Below, piece after piece: positions 45,729-54,444 of a stretch of 64,000 nucleotides of DNA; positions within the stretch are counted from its first letter, which is position 1; every line of letters starts with the position of its first letter. This stretch comes from an uncultured Pelagibacteraceae bacterium. Lineage in GTDB: Bacteria > Pseudomonadota > Alphaproteobacteria > Pelagibacterales > Pelagibacteraceae. The translations under genes and the position numbers were made by a program. Under the pieces are notes generated by a model. The model was not told where the DNA came from and searched no databases. It worked only from the letters and a program-made list of their open reading frames with translations. Where the stretch lies: NCBI GenBank assembly GCA_902545945.1, contig CACCID010000001.1, forward strand, positions 62,001 through 126,000, given 5' to 3'.

Positions 45729-47074
45729 TTAAATTTCCAAGTTGTCTTTTCTTTTTTATCCTCAATGATTACTCCTTTACTTGCTAATTCAACTCTTATT
45801 TTGTCGGCAAGTTTATAATCTCCTTTTTGTTTTGCTACAAATCTTTCTTTAATTTTTTTTTCAATAAATTCCTCTGAAATATTTTTATCTACTTTTTTTA
45901 AATCTTCCCACTCATTTTTTGTTAAATCAAATAAACCAAGTAATTTACAAGCACTATTAAAAATTTTTTTACTTCTTTCATCACCTTTATTAGCGCTTGT
46001 ATAAAGTTCGTGAATTTTAGCAATGAAACCAGGAGTATTTAAATCATCTAGTAACATGTCTATCTCTCTCAAAGATATTTCCTCATTATTTTTTTCATAC
46101 AATTGATACCATTTTTCAATAGTTGCTCTTTGATTTTCTAAAAGTTTATTATTCCAATCTAGTGGCTGACTGTAGTGAGCACTTAATAATGCTAGTCTAA
46201 CTACCTGACCTGAGTATTTTTTTACTGCATCTGTTATAGAAATAATATTACCTAATGACTTTGACATCTTTTCCTTATTAATAGTTACAAATCCATTATG
46301 AACCCAGTAATTTGCAAAGTTTTTTGTATTATTATTGCAGCAAGACTGGGCTATTTCATTTTCATGATGAGGGAAAATTAAATCAAGACCGCCACCATGA
46401 ATATCTAAATTTTTACCAAGATATTTCTCACTCATAACTGAGCATTCTAGATGCCAGCCTGGTCTACCTCTACCCCAAGGTGACTCCCAGCCAGGGTCTT
46501 TTTCTTTTGAAGGTTTCCATAAGACAAAATCCATAGGATTTTTTTTTAAATCTGAAACCTCTACTCTACTACCTGCCTTTAACTCATCTAAATTTTTATT
46601 CGACAATTTTCCATAATTTTTAAATTTACCTACTGCAAAATAAACATGGTTTTTATTTTCATATGCAAATCCCTTTTTTATTAATGAAGATGTCATTTCA
46701 ATCATTTCTTTTATATGCTCTGTAGCTTTTGGTTCTACTGTTGGTTTTAAACAATTTAAACTTTTGCAATTCTTATGAAAAATTTTAATCACATCATTTG
46801 TAATTTCATCTATGTCTTTTTTATTTTTTTGAGATGCTTCAATTATTTTGTCATCTAAATCAGTAATATTTCTTACATATGTTACATTTGAATTATAAAG
46901 AACTCTTAAAACTCTAAATAAAACATCAAATACTACAAGAGTTCTTGCATTACCTACATGGGGGCTCTCATATACAGTCGGGCCACAAGCATACAAGGAA
47001 ATCTTTTTTATATTATTTGGCTTAAATACTTCTTTTTTTCTAGTTAGAGAATTTGTTAATTTTAAGCTATTCAT
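45725..47074 (-). CDS. cysS: Cysteinyl-tRNA synthetase
   Basis: Class I synthetase of 449 residues. Zinc ligand Cys30 and the HIGH-type PHVG (38-41) lie in LYACGPTVYESPHVGNART. GWHLECSVMSEKYLG and DLIFPHHENEIAQS follow, and KEKMSKSLGNI is near residue 268. It overlaps nadE by 8 bases and cimA by 4. Confidence 0.96.
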   Translation of the reverse strand: MNSLKLTNSLTRKKEVFKPNNIKKISLYACGPTVYESPHVGNARTLVVFDVLFRVLRVLYNSNVTYVRNITDLDDKIIEASQKNKKDIDEITNDVIKIFHKNCKSLNCLKPTVEPKATEHIKEMIEMTSSLIKKGFAYENKNHVYFAVGKFKNYGKLSNKNLDELKAGSRVEVSDLKKNPMDFVLWKPSKEKDPGWESPWGRGRPGWHLECSVMSEKYLGKNLDIHGGGLDLIFPHHENEIAQSCCNNNTKNFANYWVHNGFVTINKEKMSKSLGNIISITDAVKKYSGQVVRLALLSAHYSQPLDWNNKLLENQRATIEKWYQLYEKNNEEISLREIDMLLDDLNTPGFIAKIHELYTSANKGDERSKKIFNSACKLLGLFDLTKNEWEDLKKVDKNISEEFIEKKIKERFVAKQKGDYKLADKIRVELASKGVIIEDKKEKTTWKFK

Positions 47075-47804
47075 TAAATGTACATACCGGTATCGGATTC
47101 ATTTTGTGTAAATTTTTCTCTCTTATTTCTAAATATTTTCGATAGTTTGGATCATCTTTATTTTCCATAGCTCTCTCTAAATCTGCGTAACTCATCCCAA
47201 GCTGTTCTACATCATTTCTTCCATCATCCCATAGACCATCAGTGGGTTGGGCATTAATTATTTCTTCCGACACACCGAGATGTCTGCCTAACTCCCACAC
47301 TTGAGATTTGTTGCAGTCAGCTATTGGAGAGATATCAACCCCACCATCGCCATATTTAGTATAAAAACCAACGCCAAAATCTTCAACCTTGTTACCTGTC
47401 CCAACAACAATTCCATTATTTGCTGCTGCTACTTGGTATAAAGTCGCCATTCTCAACCTTGCTCTTGAGTTTGCATATCCATGCTCATTATCAAATTTAT
47501 TTAAAACTTGAGAAAATGAGTTAAAGATTTTATCCATCTCCAACAAATGATGTTCAACATTTTTATATTTTTGTTTTAACCATTTAGCATGTGTCAAACT
47601 CAAATCATGTTGAGATTTGATTTGTTTTATTGGCATTGTTAACACAATTGTTTTTCTACCAGTGTTTGCACATAAAGTACTAACTACGGAAGAGTCTATT
47701 CCACCCGATATTCCAACTACCAAAGATTTTGGCTTATAAGAAGCGTTATCACAATAGTTGTCTATCCAGTCGATTATTATTTTTGCTCTTTTTTTTACTT
47801 CCAT
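47067..47804 (-). CDS. nadE: NH3-dependent NAD synthetase
   Basis: A 245-residue enzyme that amidates nicotinate adenine dinucleotide to NAD with ATP. The ATP pyrophosphatase P-loop is SGGIDSS (33-39), and GTGNKVEDFGVGFYTKYGDGGVDISPIADCNKSQV is the conserved C-terminal part. There is no glutaminase domain, so it should use ammonia. The Shine-Dalgarno AAGG lies within one arm of a 7-bp hairpin (47812-47832) just upstream of the ATG. Confidence 0.94.
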   Translation of the reverse strand: MEVKKRAKIIIDWIDNYCDNASYKPKSLVVGISGGIDSSVVSTLCANTGRKTIVLTMPIKQIKSQHDLSLTHAKWLKQKYKNVEHHLLEMDKIFNSFSQVLNKFDNEHGYANSRARLRMATLYQVAAANNGIVVGTGNKVEDFGVGFYTKYGDGGVDISPIADCNKSQVWELGRHLGVSEEIINAQPTDGLWDDGRNDVEQLGMSYADLERAMENKDDPNYRKYLEIREKNLHKMNPIPVCTFNE

Positions 47805-47811
47805 AATTAAT

Positions 47812-47832
47812 ACCTTACCTCTCTTGTAAGGT
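47812..47832 (-). promoter_or_regulatory. Hairpin covering the nadE ribosome-binding site
   Basis: The inverted repeat ACCTTAC / GTAAGGT forms a perfect 7-bp stem around a 7-base loop. On the minus strand the 3' arm carries GTAAGGT, which includes the likely Shine-Dalgarno AAGG seven bases before the ATG. Folding would hide the site, so translation could be structure-controlled. No known riboswitch class is recognised. Confidence 0.4.
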
Positions 47833-47835
47833 TTG

Positions 47836-47864
47836 GTCTTAATAATTACAATAATTATTAAGAC
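47836..47864 (-). terminator. AT-rich hairpin overlapping the stop codon of the DAHP synthase gene
   Basis: A 13-bp perfect stem (GTCTTAATAATTA and its complement) with a 3-base loop; it includes the stop codon of the upstream DAHP synthase gene. There is no following T run on the minus strand, so it may act as a processing or stabilising hairpin rather than a strong terminator. Confidence 0.5.
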
Positions 47865-49234
47865 GCAGCTTGAATAATTTTATTTGATATTTTCGAATTT
47901 TTTTTAATTTCTTCAGAAATCAAGAAAGCTAATTCTAAAGCTTGGTCTGCGTTTAATCTTGGGTCACAGTGAGTCCTGTATCTACTAGAGAGATCTTTCT
48001 CAGAGATTTTTTGAGCTCCACCTGTGCATTCTGTCACATCTTGGCCAGTCATTTCTATATGTAGCCCACCTGCATAACTTTTTTCTGATAGGCTAACCGC
48101 AAAGAAATTTTTTACCTCTTTAAGTACATTTTCAAAAGGCCTAGTTTTGAATCCCGTAGCTGCTTTAATTGTATTACCATGCATAGGATCACAAGACCAA
48201 ATAACTTTAAGTCCTTCTTTTTTTATTGCTTGCATTAATTTGGGTAGATATTTTTGAACATTGTCAGCTCCAAATCTTGAAATTAATGTTAATCTTCCAG
48301 CTTCGTTATCAGGATTAAGAATATTACATAAATTAATTAACTCCTCTGGTTTTAATGTTGGGCCACATTTAAGACCTATTGGATTTTTAATACCTCTACA
48401 AAATTCTACGTGTGCTCCGTCAGGTTGTCTTGTTCTATCACCTATCCACACGAAATGAGCTGAAGTATCGTGATATTCACCTGTTGTTGAGTCCACACGT
48501 GTCATAGACTCCTCAAATGGTAAATGTAATGCTTCATGTGAAGTATAAAAATTTACAGTTCTTAACCTTCTGTTATTGTCCGAATTTATTCCACAAGCTT
48601 CCATAAAGGCAAGTGAGTCGCTTATCTTGTCTTCAATCTCTTTGTATTTTCCTTTAGTTTTATCTTTGATAAATCCTAAGTTCCATAAATGAACTTGTCT
48701 AAGATCAGCAAATCCTCCTTGTGAAAAAGCTCTTAACAAATTTAAAGTAGAAGCTGATTGTGAATATGCTCTAAATAATCTTTTTGCATCTGGAATTCTA
48801 GCTTTTTTAGTAAATTCCATTCCATTGATGTTATCACCTAAATAACTTGGCAATTCTTTTCCATCTTTTTTTTCAGTCGGTGCACTTCTAGGTTTTGAAA
48901 ATTGTCCGGCAATCCTGCCAACTTTCACAACAGGTACAGAAGCTGATGCTGTTAAAACTAAAGACATTTGTAAAATTACTTTAAAAGTATCTCTTATGTT
49001 GTCAGGGTGAAATTCAGCAAAACTTTCAGCACAGTCTCCGCCTTGCAATAAAAATGCTTTACCCTCAGCAACTTCTGCTAAAGATTTTTTTAGTGATCTT
49101 GACTCTCCAGCAAAAACTAAAGGAGGATATTTTTTAATTTTACCTAAAACTAAATCAAGTTCCTCTTTGTCCTGATAAACAGGTAAGTGTTTAGCAGGGT
49201 ATTTGGTCCAGCTATTTAAATTCCATTTTTTCAT
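47858..49234 (-). CDS. aroG: Class II 3-deoxy-7-phosphoheptulonate (DAHP) synthase
   Basis: First enzyme of the shikimate pathway, plant/microbial class II, 458 residues from the ATG at 49234 (a TTG six bases earlier is unlikely; AGG lies 8 bases before the ATG). Motifs are [84 protein letters not shown] and [10 protein letters not shown]. The gene precedes nadE on the same strand, with two hairpins between them. Confidence 0.95.
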   Translation of the reverse strand: MKKWNLNSWTKYPAKHLPVYQDKEELDLVLGKIKKYPPLVFAGESRSLKKSLAEVAEGKAFLLQGGDCAESFAEFHPDNIRDTFKVILQMSLVLTASASVPVVKVGRIAGQFSKPRSAPTEKKDGKELPSYLGDNINGMEFTKKARIPDAKRLFRAYSQSASTLNLLRAFSQGGFADLRQVHLWNLGFIKDKTKGKYKEIEDKISDSLAFMEACGINSDNNRRLRTVNFYTSHEALHLPFEESMTRVDSTTGEYHDTSAHFVWIGDRTRQPDGAHVEFCRGIKNPIGLKCGPTLKPEELINLCNILNPDNEAGRLTLISRFGADNVQKYLPKLMQAIKKEGLKVIWSCDPMHGNTIKAATGFKTRPFENVLKEVKNFFAVSLSEKSYAGGLHIEMTGQDVTECTGGAQKISEKDLSSRYRTHCDPRLNADQALELAFLISEEIKKNSKISNKIIQAAS

Positions 49235-49297
49235 ATTCAACCTGCGCTATATATAGATTAATCGTAAAAAATATTCAATACAATATTAGCTTTATAT

Positions 49298-49723
49298 TTA
49301 CTTAAATGTTTCTACTTTGCTATTTAAAGAGATAATTTTTAATTCAATCTTCAATTTTGGATATTTTTTTTTGAAAATCTTTTTTATTTTTTGAAAAGAA
49401 TTTCTATGTACTTTTGTCTCATTTATTTTAGAAAATTCTTTTTTGCCATTAATTATTTTTGCAGCCCCACAATCAAGATGATTAATGACAATTAATTTTT
49501 TAATACTGTGTAATTTTAAAGAAATATCAAAATTATCCCAAAATAATTTATGCCATTTTTTAAATTTCTTAGCTGTAACACCTATAGCTGAGCCTGCTAT
49601 TGTTACTGCACTATATTTTCCATTTAATTTTTTTTTTTTTAGGTAATTATAAACTATTGGCTGAAAGCGAGGATCCATACAAGATAGAACCATCGCTTGA
49701 TATCTTTTTTTCATTTTATTCAA
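49298..49723 (-). CDS. Beta-carbonic-anhydrase-like protein
   Basis: A 141-residue protein with the zinc-site pattern of beta-carbonic anhydrases: C15-x-D17-x-R19 (SCMDPRF) and H82-x2-C85 (NHLDCGA). It is shorter than most (about 170-220 residues) and very Lys-rich. True carbonic anhydrases usually have CSDSR; the CMDPR variant is seen in short archaeal-type or uncharacterised homologues, so activity is uncertain. It overlaps glmS by 8 bases and may be co-translated with it. Confidence 0.7.
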   Translation of the reverse strand: MNKMKKRYQAMVLSCMDPRFQPIVYNYLKKKKLNGKYSAVTIAGSAIGVTAKKFKKWHKLFWDNFDISLKLHSIKKLIVINHLDCGAAKIINGKKEFSKINETKVHRNSFQKIKKIFKKKYPKLKIELKIISLNSKVETFK

Positions 49724-51533
49724 CTGTAACTGACTTTGCTAAATTTCGAGGTTTGTCAATATCACAATTTTTTAATAGTGCTACATGATATGCTAACAGT
49801 TGCAAAGGAACAGTTAAAAGTAGAGGTGATAGGAAACTGTCAACTCTTGGTACCCTAAGTCTAAATCTAATATTAGTACTTAATAATCTTTTATTATTAT
49901 CAGTTATAAAAAAAATTTTACCTCCTCTTGCTATAACTTCCTGCATATTTGAAAGGGTTTTTTCGTAATATTTATCCTTTGGAGCAATCACTATCACTGG
50001 CAAACCCTCTTCTATTAAAGCTAGAGGTCCATGTTTCATTTCTCCTGCTGGATAACCTTCAGCATGCAAATAAGATAATTCTTTTAATTTCAAAGCACCT
50101 TCTAGAGCTACTGGAAAAGAATTTCCTCTTCCAAGAAACATTGATCCTTTAGCATCTAAAAATTCTTTAGCTATTAATTGAATTTCACTCTCAAGCTTAA
50201 GAGTGTTTTTAATTGACTCGGGAAGTTTTTGTAGGTTTTCTAAATTTATATCATAAGTTTTTTTATCAATGTCACCTCTCACAATAGAAAGTTTAAGTGT
50301 CAAAATGTATAAAACTATTAATTGGCCTAAAAAAGCTTTTGTTGAAGCTACTCCAATTTCTGGTCCAGCGTGAATAGGTAAAACCCAATCAGAATTTCTA
50401 GCAATAGTGCTTTCAACTACGTTTACTATTGAGCAAGTTTTAACTTTATTTTTTTTACAAATATCTAAAGCCGCAGCAGTATCAGCGGTTTCACCTGACT
50501 GAGAAACAAAAATATATAAATTATTAGAGTTAAATTTTAAATTTCTATATCGAAATTCTGAAGCAATATCTATTTCAACATCAATTGATGTTAATTCTTC
50601 AAGCCAATACTTTGCAATTAAACATGAATGATATGCAGTGCCACATCCAATTAATATTATCTTGTTAATTTTTTTTGGTTCTATTGGAAAATTGTAAATA
50701 TTAATGTCTTTTTTAAGACTATCAGTATATTCACTTATACATTTTTTTATTGTTTTTGATTGTTCAAAAATCTCTTTGGACATAAAGTTTTTATAATCAC
50801 CTTTGTCAGAAGTATTTTCATCATCAGATACAGTATGTATTTTTTTATTTATTTTGGTTTGTTTTGAATCATAAAAAGTCACATCATTTTTAGTTAGCAT
50901 GCAAACTTCTCCATCATCTAAATAGGAGATTTTATTTGTCATAGATTTCAACGCATAAGAGTCGGAACCTAAATAATTTTCATTATTAGAAAAACCTACT
51001 GCTAAAGGGCTGCCTCTTCTTGCTCCAATAATCATATCTGAGTGGTTTTTAAATATAATGCCAAGAGCAAAGCTACCCTTTAATTTTTTTAAAGTTTTAA
51101 ATACTGAGTTTAGAGGTTGTGAATTTTTTAAATATTGTGTAATTAATATTGTAATCACTTCTGTATCAGTCTCTGACTTAAATTTAAATCCTTTTTCCTC
51201 AAGATCTTTTTTTAACTCATCAGAATTTTCAATTATTCCATTGTGAACGAGGGATACTTCTTCTGAAGAGTGTGGGTGTGCATTTACAATATTAGGAATT
51301 CCGTGTGTAGCCCATCTAACATGGCCAATTCCAATATTTCCATTTGAGGGATTTTTAAATAATATTTTTTCTAACTCGTCTACTCTTCCAGAACATTTTT
51401 TTTCATCAATGAGGTTGTTATCTAACGTTGCTAATCCAGCAGAGTCATAACCTCTATACTCTAATTTTTTTAGTGAATTAATTATACTAATCGAAACAGG
51501 TTTATTGCTTGCAATTCCAATAATTCCACACAT
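49716..51533 (-). CDS. glmS: Glucosamine-fructose-6-phosphate aminotransferase
   Basis: A 605-residue enzyme making glucosamine 6-phosphate for the cell wall. The N-terminal glutaminase domain has nucleophile Cys2 (MCGIIGI), GHVRWATHG and HNGIIEN. Two SIS domains follow, with SQSGETADT and GRGNSFPVALEGALKLKELSYLHAEGYPAGEMKHGPLALI. The C-terminus ends DKPRNLAKSVTVE, the expected family end. One base overlaps the upstream acetyltransferase gene, giving a GlmU-like to GlmS order. Confidence 0.96.
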   Translation of the reverse strand: MCGIIGIASNKPVSISIINSLKKLEYRGYDSAGLATLDNNLIDEKKCSGRVDELEKILFKNPSNGNIGIGHVRWATHGIPNIVNAHPHSSEEVSLVHNGIIENSDELKKDLEEKGFKFKSETDTEVITILITQYLKNSQPLNSVFKTLKKLKGSFALGIIFKNHSDMIIGARRGSPLAVGFSNNENYLGSDSYALKSMTNKISYLDDGEVCMLTKNDVTFYDSKQTKINKKIHTVSDDENTSDKGDYKNFMSKEIFEQSKTIKKCISEYTDSLKKDINIYNFPIEPKKINKIILIGCGTAYHSCLIAKYWLEELTSIDVEIDIASEFRYRNLKFNSNNLYIFVSQSGETADTAAALDICKKNKVKTCSIVNVVESTIARNSDWVLPIHAGPEIGVASTKAFLGQLIVLYILTLKLSIVRGDIDKKTYDINLENLQKLPESIKNTLKLESEIQLIAKEFLDAKGSMFLGRGNSFPVALEGALKLKELSYLHAEGYPAGEMKHGPLALIEEGLPVIVIAPKDKYYEKTLSNMQEVIARGGKIFFITDNNKRLLSTNIRFRLRVPRVDSFLSPLLLTVPLQLLAYHVALLKNCDIDKPRNLAKSVTVE

Positions 51534-52177
51534 TACTTTTTCTTTTTTTTATAATTTTTTATTTCAATTTGTTGAGCTCTTGTAAGTGCTAGGGACTTTT
51601 TCCTTACATTTTTAGTAATTACTGACCCTGCACCAACCGTACTATTTTTATCAATACTTACTGGGGCTATTAGTGACGAATTAGATCCAATAAAAACGTT
51701 GTCAGAAATTTTTGTTTTTGATTTTTTTACTCCATCATAATTACATGTAATTGTTCCAGCCCCAATATTTGAATTTTTTCCAATTGTAGAATCACCAATA
51801 TATGAAAGATGATTTACTTTAGAGTTTTGATTAATATTTGTTTTTTTTGTTTCAACAAAATTTCCAATTTTAGAATTGTTTTTTAAAATTGTTCCTTCTC
51901 TTAATCTCGCGTAAGGTCCAACTGAAACATTTTTCTCTATTTTTGTTCCCTCAATATGACTAAATGATTTTATATATGAATTATCACCTATTTTTACTTT
52001 ATGGCCAAAAACTACATAGGGCTCAACAGTTACATTTTTTCCAAAAGAAGTATCTGGAGATAAAAAAACAGTCTCAGGAGCAATTAAATTAACTCCTTTA
52101 GATAAAGCTTTGTTTCTTAAAACTTCCTGCGATAATCGATATGAATTAGCTTTGTCTAATTTTGTATTTCTTTTCAT
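51533..52177 (-). CDS. GlmU acetyltransferase domain only
   Basis: A 214-residue left-handed beta-helix (hexapeptide-repeat) protein that aligns with the C-terminal acetyltransferase half of GlmU, from the linker motif [20 protein letters not shown] onward. Residues equivalent to the GlmU active site are present: R91/R93, K111/K112, H123, Y126 and N146. The N-terminal uridylyltransferase, about 220 residues, is absent, and the 70 bases to the divergent gph gene leave no room for it. It probably makes GlcNAc-1-P from GlcN-1-P, with uridylylation done elsewhere. Confidence 0.85.
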   Translation of the reverse strand: MKRNTKLDKANSYRLSQEVLRNKALSKGVNLIAPETVFLSPDTSFGKNVTVEPYVVFGHKVKIGDNSYIKSFSHIEGTKIEKNVSVGPYARLREGTILKNNSKIGNFVETKKTNINQNSKVNHLSYIGDSTIGKNSNIGAGTITCNYDGVKKSKTKISDNVFIGSNSSLIAPVSIDKNSTVGAGSVITKNVRKKSLALTRAQQIEIKNYKKKKK

Positions 52178-52247
52178 TTAAAAATTCTTTACATTATGAA
52201 TGTAATTTAAATAAGTCACAAAATATTTCTTTTTAATACTTTTTTAT

Positions 52248-52910
52248 ATGAGTCAAATTTATACAATTTTATTCGATTTAGATGGAACGATAGTTAATAC
52301 TGCTCCTGATTTGATGGCTGCGCACAATCACGTGATGAAAAAGTTTGGTCACTCTGAGAAGAAATTATCTGAAATTAAATCTCTAGCAGGAAGAGGAGCA
52401 TGGGTAATGATGCAGAGATCTTTTAAAGAAGAGATAAAAGATGAAAAAATAAAGAAGAAGATGACAAAAGAATTTATTGATTTTTATGCAAAAAATATTG
52501 ATCGAGAGAGTCAGCCAATAAATGGAATTATAGAGTTTTTGAAATGGGCTAAAAATAAAAAAATATCTATGGCTGTTTGTACTAATAAACAGGAAAGGTT
52601 AGCTGTAGATCTTTTAAAAAAGTTAGATATGAGTAAATACTTCGAGTACATCGCAGGTGCAGACACATTCGAGTTTAATAAACCAGATCCTAGGCACTTA
52701 ACTAGTGTAGTGGAAATAATTGGTGGTGATTTAAAAAAAACTATGATGATTGGAGATAGCGAGGTTGACGCAAACTCAGCTCACAATGCTAACTTACCAT
52801 TTGTATTAATTAAAGATGGATATACTGAAAAAACTGAAAAAGAAATTAAACACAATGAATTAATCAGTAACTTTGTTGGTTTTGAAAAAATAATAGAAAA
52901 ATATCTATGA
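52248..52910 (+). CDS. gph: HAD-family phosphoglycolate phosphatase
   Basis: A 220-residue haloacid-dehalogenase-type phosphatase. Motif I is FDLDGTIVNT near residues 9-18, motif II Thr lies in AVCTNK, and motif III/IV is NKPDPRHL with MIGDSEVDA. The four-helix cap is of the Gph/pyrophosphatase type. It likely salvages 2-phosphoglycolate, but other small phosphate esters are possible. It overlaps the following lysE-type gene by 4 bases. Confidence 0.85.
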   Translation: MSQIYTILFDLDGTIVNTAPDLMAAHNHVMKKFGHSEKKLSEIKSLAGRGAWVMMQRSFKEEIKDEKIKKKMTKEFIDFYAKNIDRESQPINGIIEFLKWAKNKKISMAVCTNKQERLAVDLLKKLDMSKYFEYIAGADTFEFNKPDPRHLTSVVEIIGGDLKKTMMIGDSEVDANSAHNANLPFVLIKDGYTEKTEKEIKHNELISNFVGFEKIIEKYL

Positions 52911-53506
52911 TAACTTTTGCTCTATTTTCAGCATTATCAGCTTTTTATTTTACAATGTTTTTTACGCCAGGTCCTAATAATGCGATGCTAACTGCATCAG
53001 GTATGAAGTTTGGTTTTGTGAGAACTTTGCCTCATTTAATTGGAATTCCCTTAGGTCATATTTTTCAGATTGGTTTAACCTGTTTTGGTCTAGCAAATTT
53101 ATTTTTGCTTTATCCTCAAGTTCAATTTTATATGAAAATTCTTTGTTTCATTTATTTAGTTTATCTAGGGTGGAAAATGATCGGATCTTTTAGCATGGTT
53201 CAGAAAGAAACGGGAAGGCCATTAAGATTTTATGAAGCTTCCTTGTTTCAATTTATTAATCCTAAAGCCTGGTCAATTGCAGTTACGGTTGCTTCAGGTT
53301 TTTTTCCTACAGAAGAAAATATTTTTATTGGGGTATCCTTTGTGACAATTACAGCTGCAGCAATATGTTTTCCAACAATAAGTTTGTGGGCACTTTTTGG
53401 AAGTGGTTTAAGAAAATTTATAACTAATAGTCAAATAAAAAAAATTATTGAATATTTATTAGCGGTTTTATTAGTTTTGACTGGTTTATTTATACTTTTC
53501 AAATAA
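52907..53506 (+). CDS. LysE/RhtB-family amino-acid exporter
   Basis: A 199-residue inner-membrane protein with six hydrophobic segments. The family mark FTPGPNNAMLTASGMKFGF lies near residue 20 and QFINPKAWSIAV in the middle. LysE/RhtB proteins export amino acids or related metabolites; the substrate cannot be read from the sequence. The start overlaps the gph stop (ATGA). Confidence 0.85.
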   Translation: MITFALFSALSAFYFTMFFTPGPNNAMLTASGMKFGFVRTLPHLIGIPLGHIFQIGLTCFGLANLFLLYPQVQFYMKILCFIYLVYLGWKMIGSFSMVQKETGRPLRFYEASLFQFINPKAWSIAVTVASGFFPTEENIFIGVSFVTITAAAICFPTISLWALFGSGLRKFITNSQIKKIIEYLLAVLLVLTGLFILFK

Positions 53507-53509
53507 TCT

Positions 53510-53538
53510 TTGATTTTTGCACTATGCTCTAATATAAA
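53510..53538 (+). promoter_or_regulatory. Putative sigma-70 promoter of prpB
   Basis: TTGATT (53510-53515) and TATAAA (53533-53538) with exact 17-base spacing. The predicted start at about 53545 is only about three bases before the prpB ATG (53548), so the mRNA would be essentially leaderless; no Shine-Dalgarno is visible. Confidence 0.5.
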
Positions 53539-53547
53539 TCTTCACGA

Positions 53548-54444
53548 ATGCATTTTACTAAAAAAAAAGTTTCAGAAAAACGTTCAGAATTAATTGAAAA
53601 TTTAAAATCAAAAAAATTATTAAGATTTCCTGGAGCATATAATCCTCTATGCGCAAAGTTAATAGCAGAAATAGGATTTGATGGAGTTTATGTCTCTGGT
53701 GGTGTTATGTCTAATGATCTTGGTTTACCTGACATTGGTCTAACAACCCGAGATCAAGTTAGTTATCGAAGCGGCCAAATAGCCAGGGTTACTGACCTTC
53801 CAACAATTGTTGATATTGATACAGGATTTGGAGATTGTAAAAAAACAGTTGAGGTGTTTGAGAACAAAGGCTTAGCCGGATGTCATTTAGAAGATCAAAT
53901 AGAGGAAAAAAGATGTGGTCACTTAGATAATAAAGAATTGGTGTCCACTGAAGTAATGATAAAAAAAATTAAAGATTCTGTGAAAGCTAGAAAAGACAAT
54001 AACTTTTTAATAATCGCAAGAACCGATGCTAATTCGGTTGAAGGAATAGGTAAAACATTAGAAAGAATAAAAGCTTATGAAGAGGCTGGAGCTGATATGA
54101 TTTTTCCTGAAGCAATGAAAGATGAAAGTGAATTTGAAAAAGTAAGAAAAGTAGCAAAAGGATATTTATTAGCTAACATGACCGAGTTTGGAAAATCAAA
54201 ACTATTAGATAAAAAACAATTAGAAAATTTAGGTTATAACCTTGTAATTTATCCTGTGAGCACACAACGACTTGCTATGCAAAATGTAGAAATGGGTTTA
54301 AAATCAATATTTTATGACGGTCATCAAAATAATATAATTGACAAAATGCAGACTAGAAAAAGGTTGTACGAGTTAGTAGAATATGAGAAATACAATACTC
54401 CAGATAAAAAAATAACTGATTTTTCTACAGAGGGTCACGAATAA
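53548..54444 (+). CDS. prpB: 2-methylisocitrate lyase / isocitrate lyase family
   Basis: A PEP-mutase/isocitrate-lyase superfamily enzyme of 298 residues with PGAYNPLCAKLIAEIGFDGVYVSGG, IVDIDTGFGD (metal site) and the active-site cysteine in EEKRCGHLDNKE. Its neighbour prpC identifies it as PrpB, which splits 2-methylisocitrate to pyruvate and succinate in propionate catabolism. It shares one base with prpC (TAATG). The dehydratase prpD is not in the window. Confidence 0.9.
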   Translation: MHFTKKKVSEKRSELIENLKSKKLLRFPGAYNPLCAKLIAEIGFDGVYVSGGVMSNDLGLPDIGLTTRDQVSYRSGQIARVTDLPTIVDIDTGFGDCKKTVEVFENKGLAGCHLEDQIEEKRCGHLDNKELVSTEVMIKKIKDSVKARKDNNFLIIARTDANSVEGIGKTLERIKAYEEAGADMIFPEAMKDESEFEKVRKVAKGYLLANMTEFGKSKLLDKKQLENLGYNLVIYPVSTQRLAMQNVEMGLKSIFYDGHQNNIIDKMQTRKRLYELVEYEKYNTPDKKITDFSTEGHE

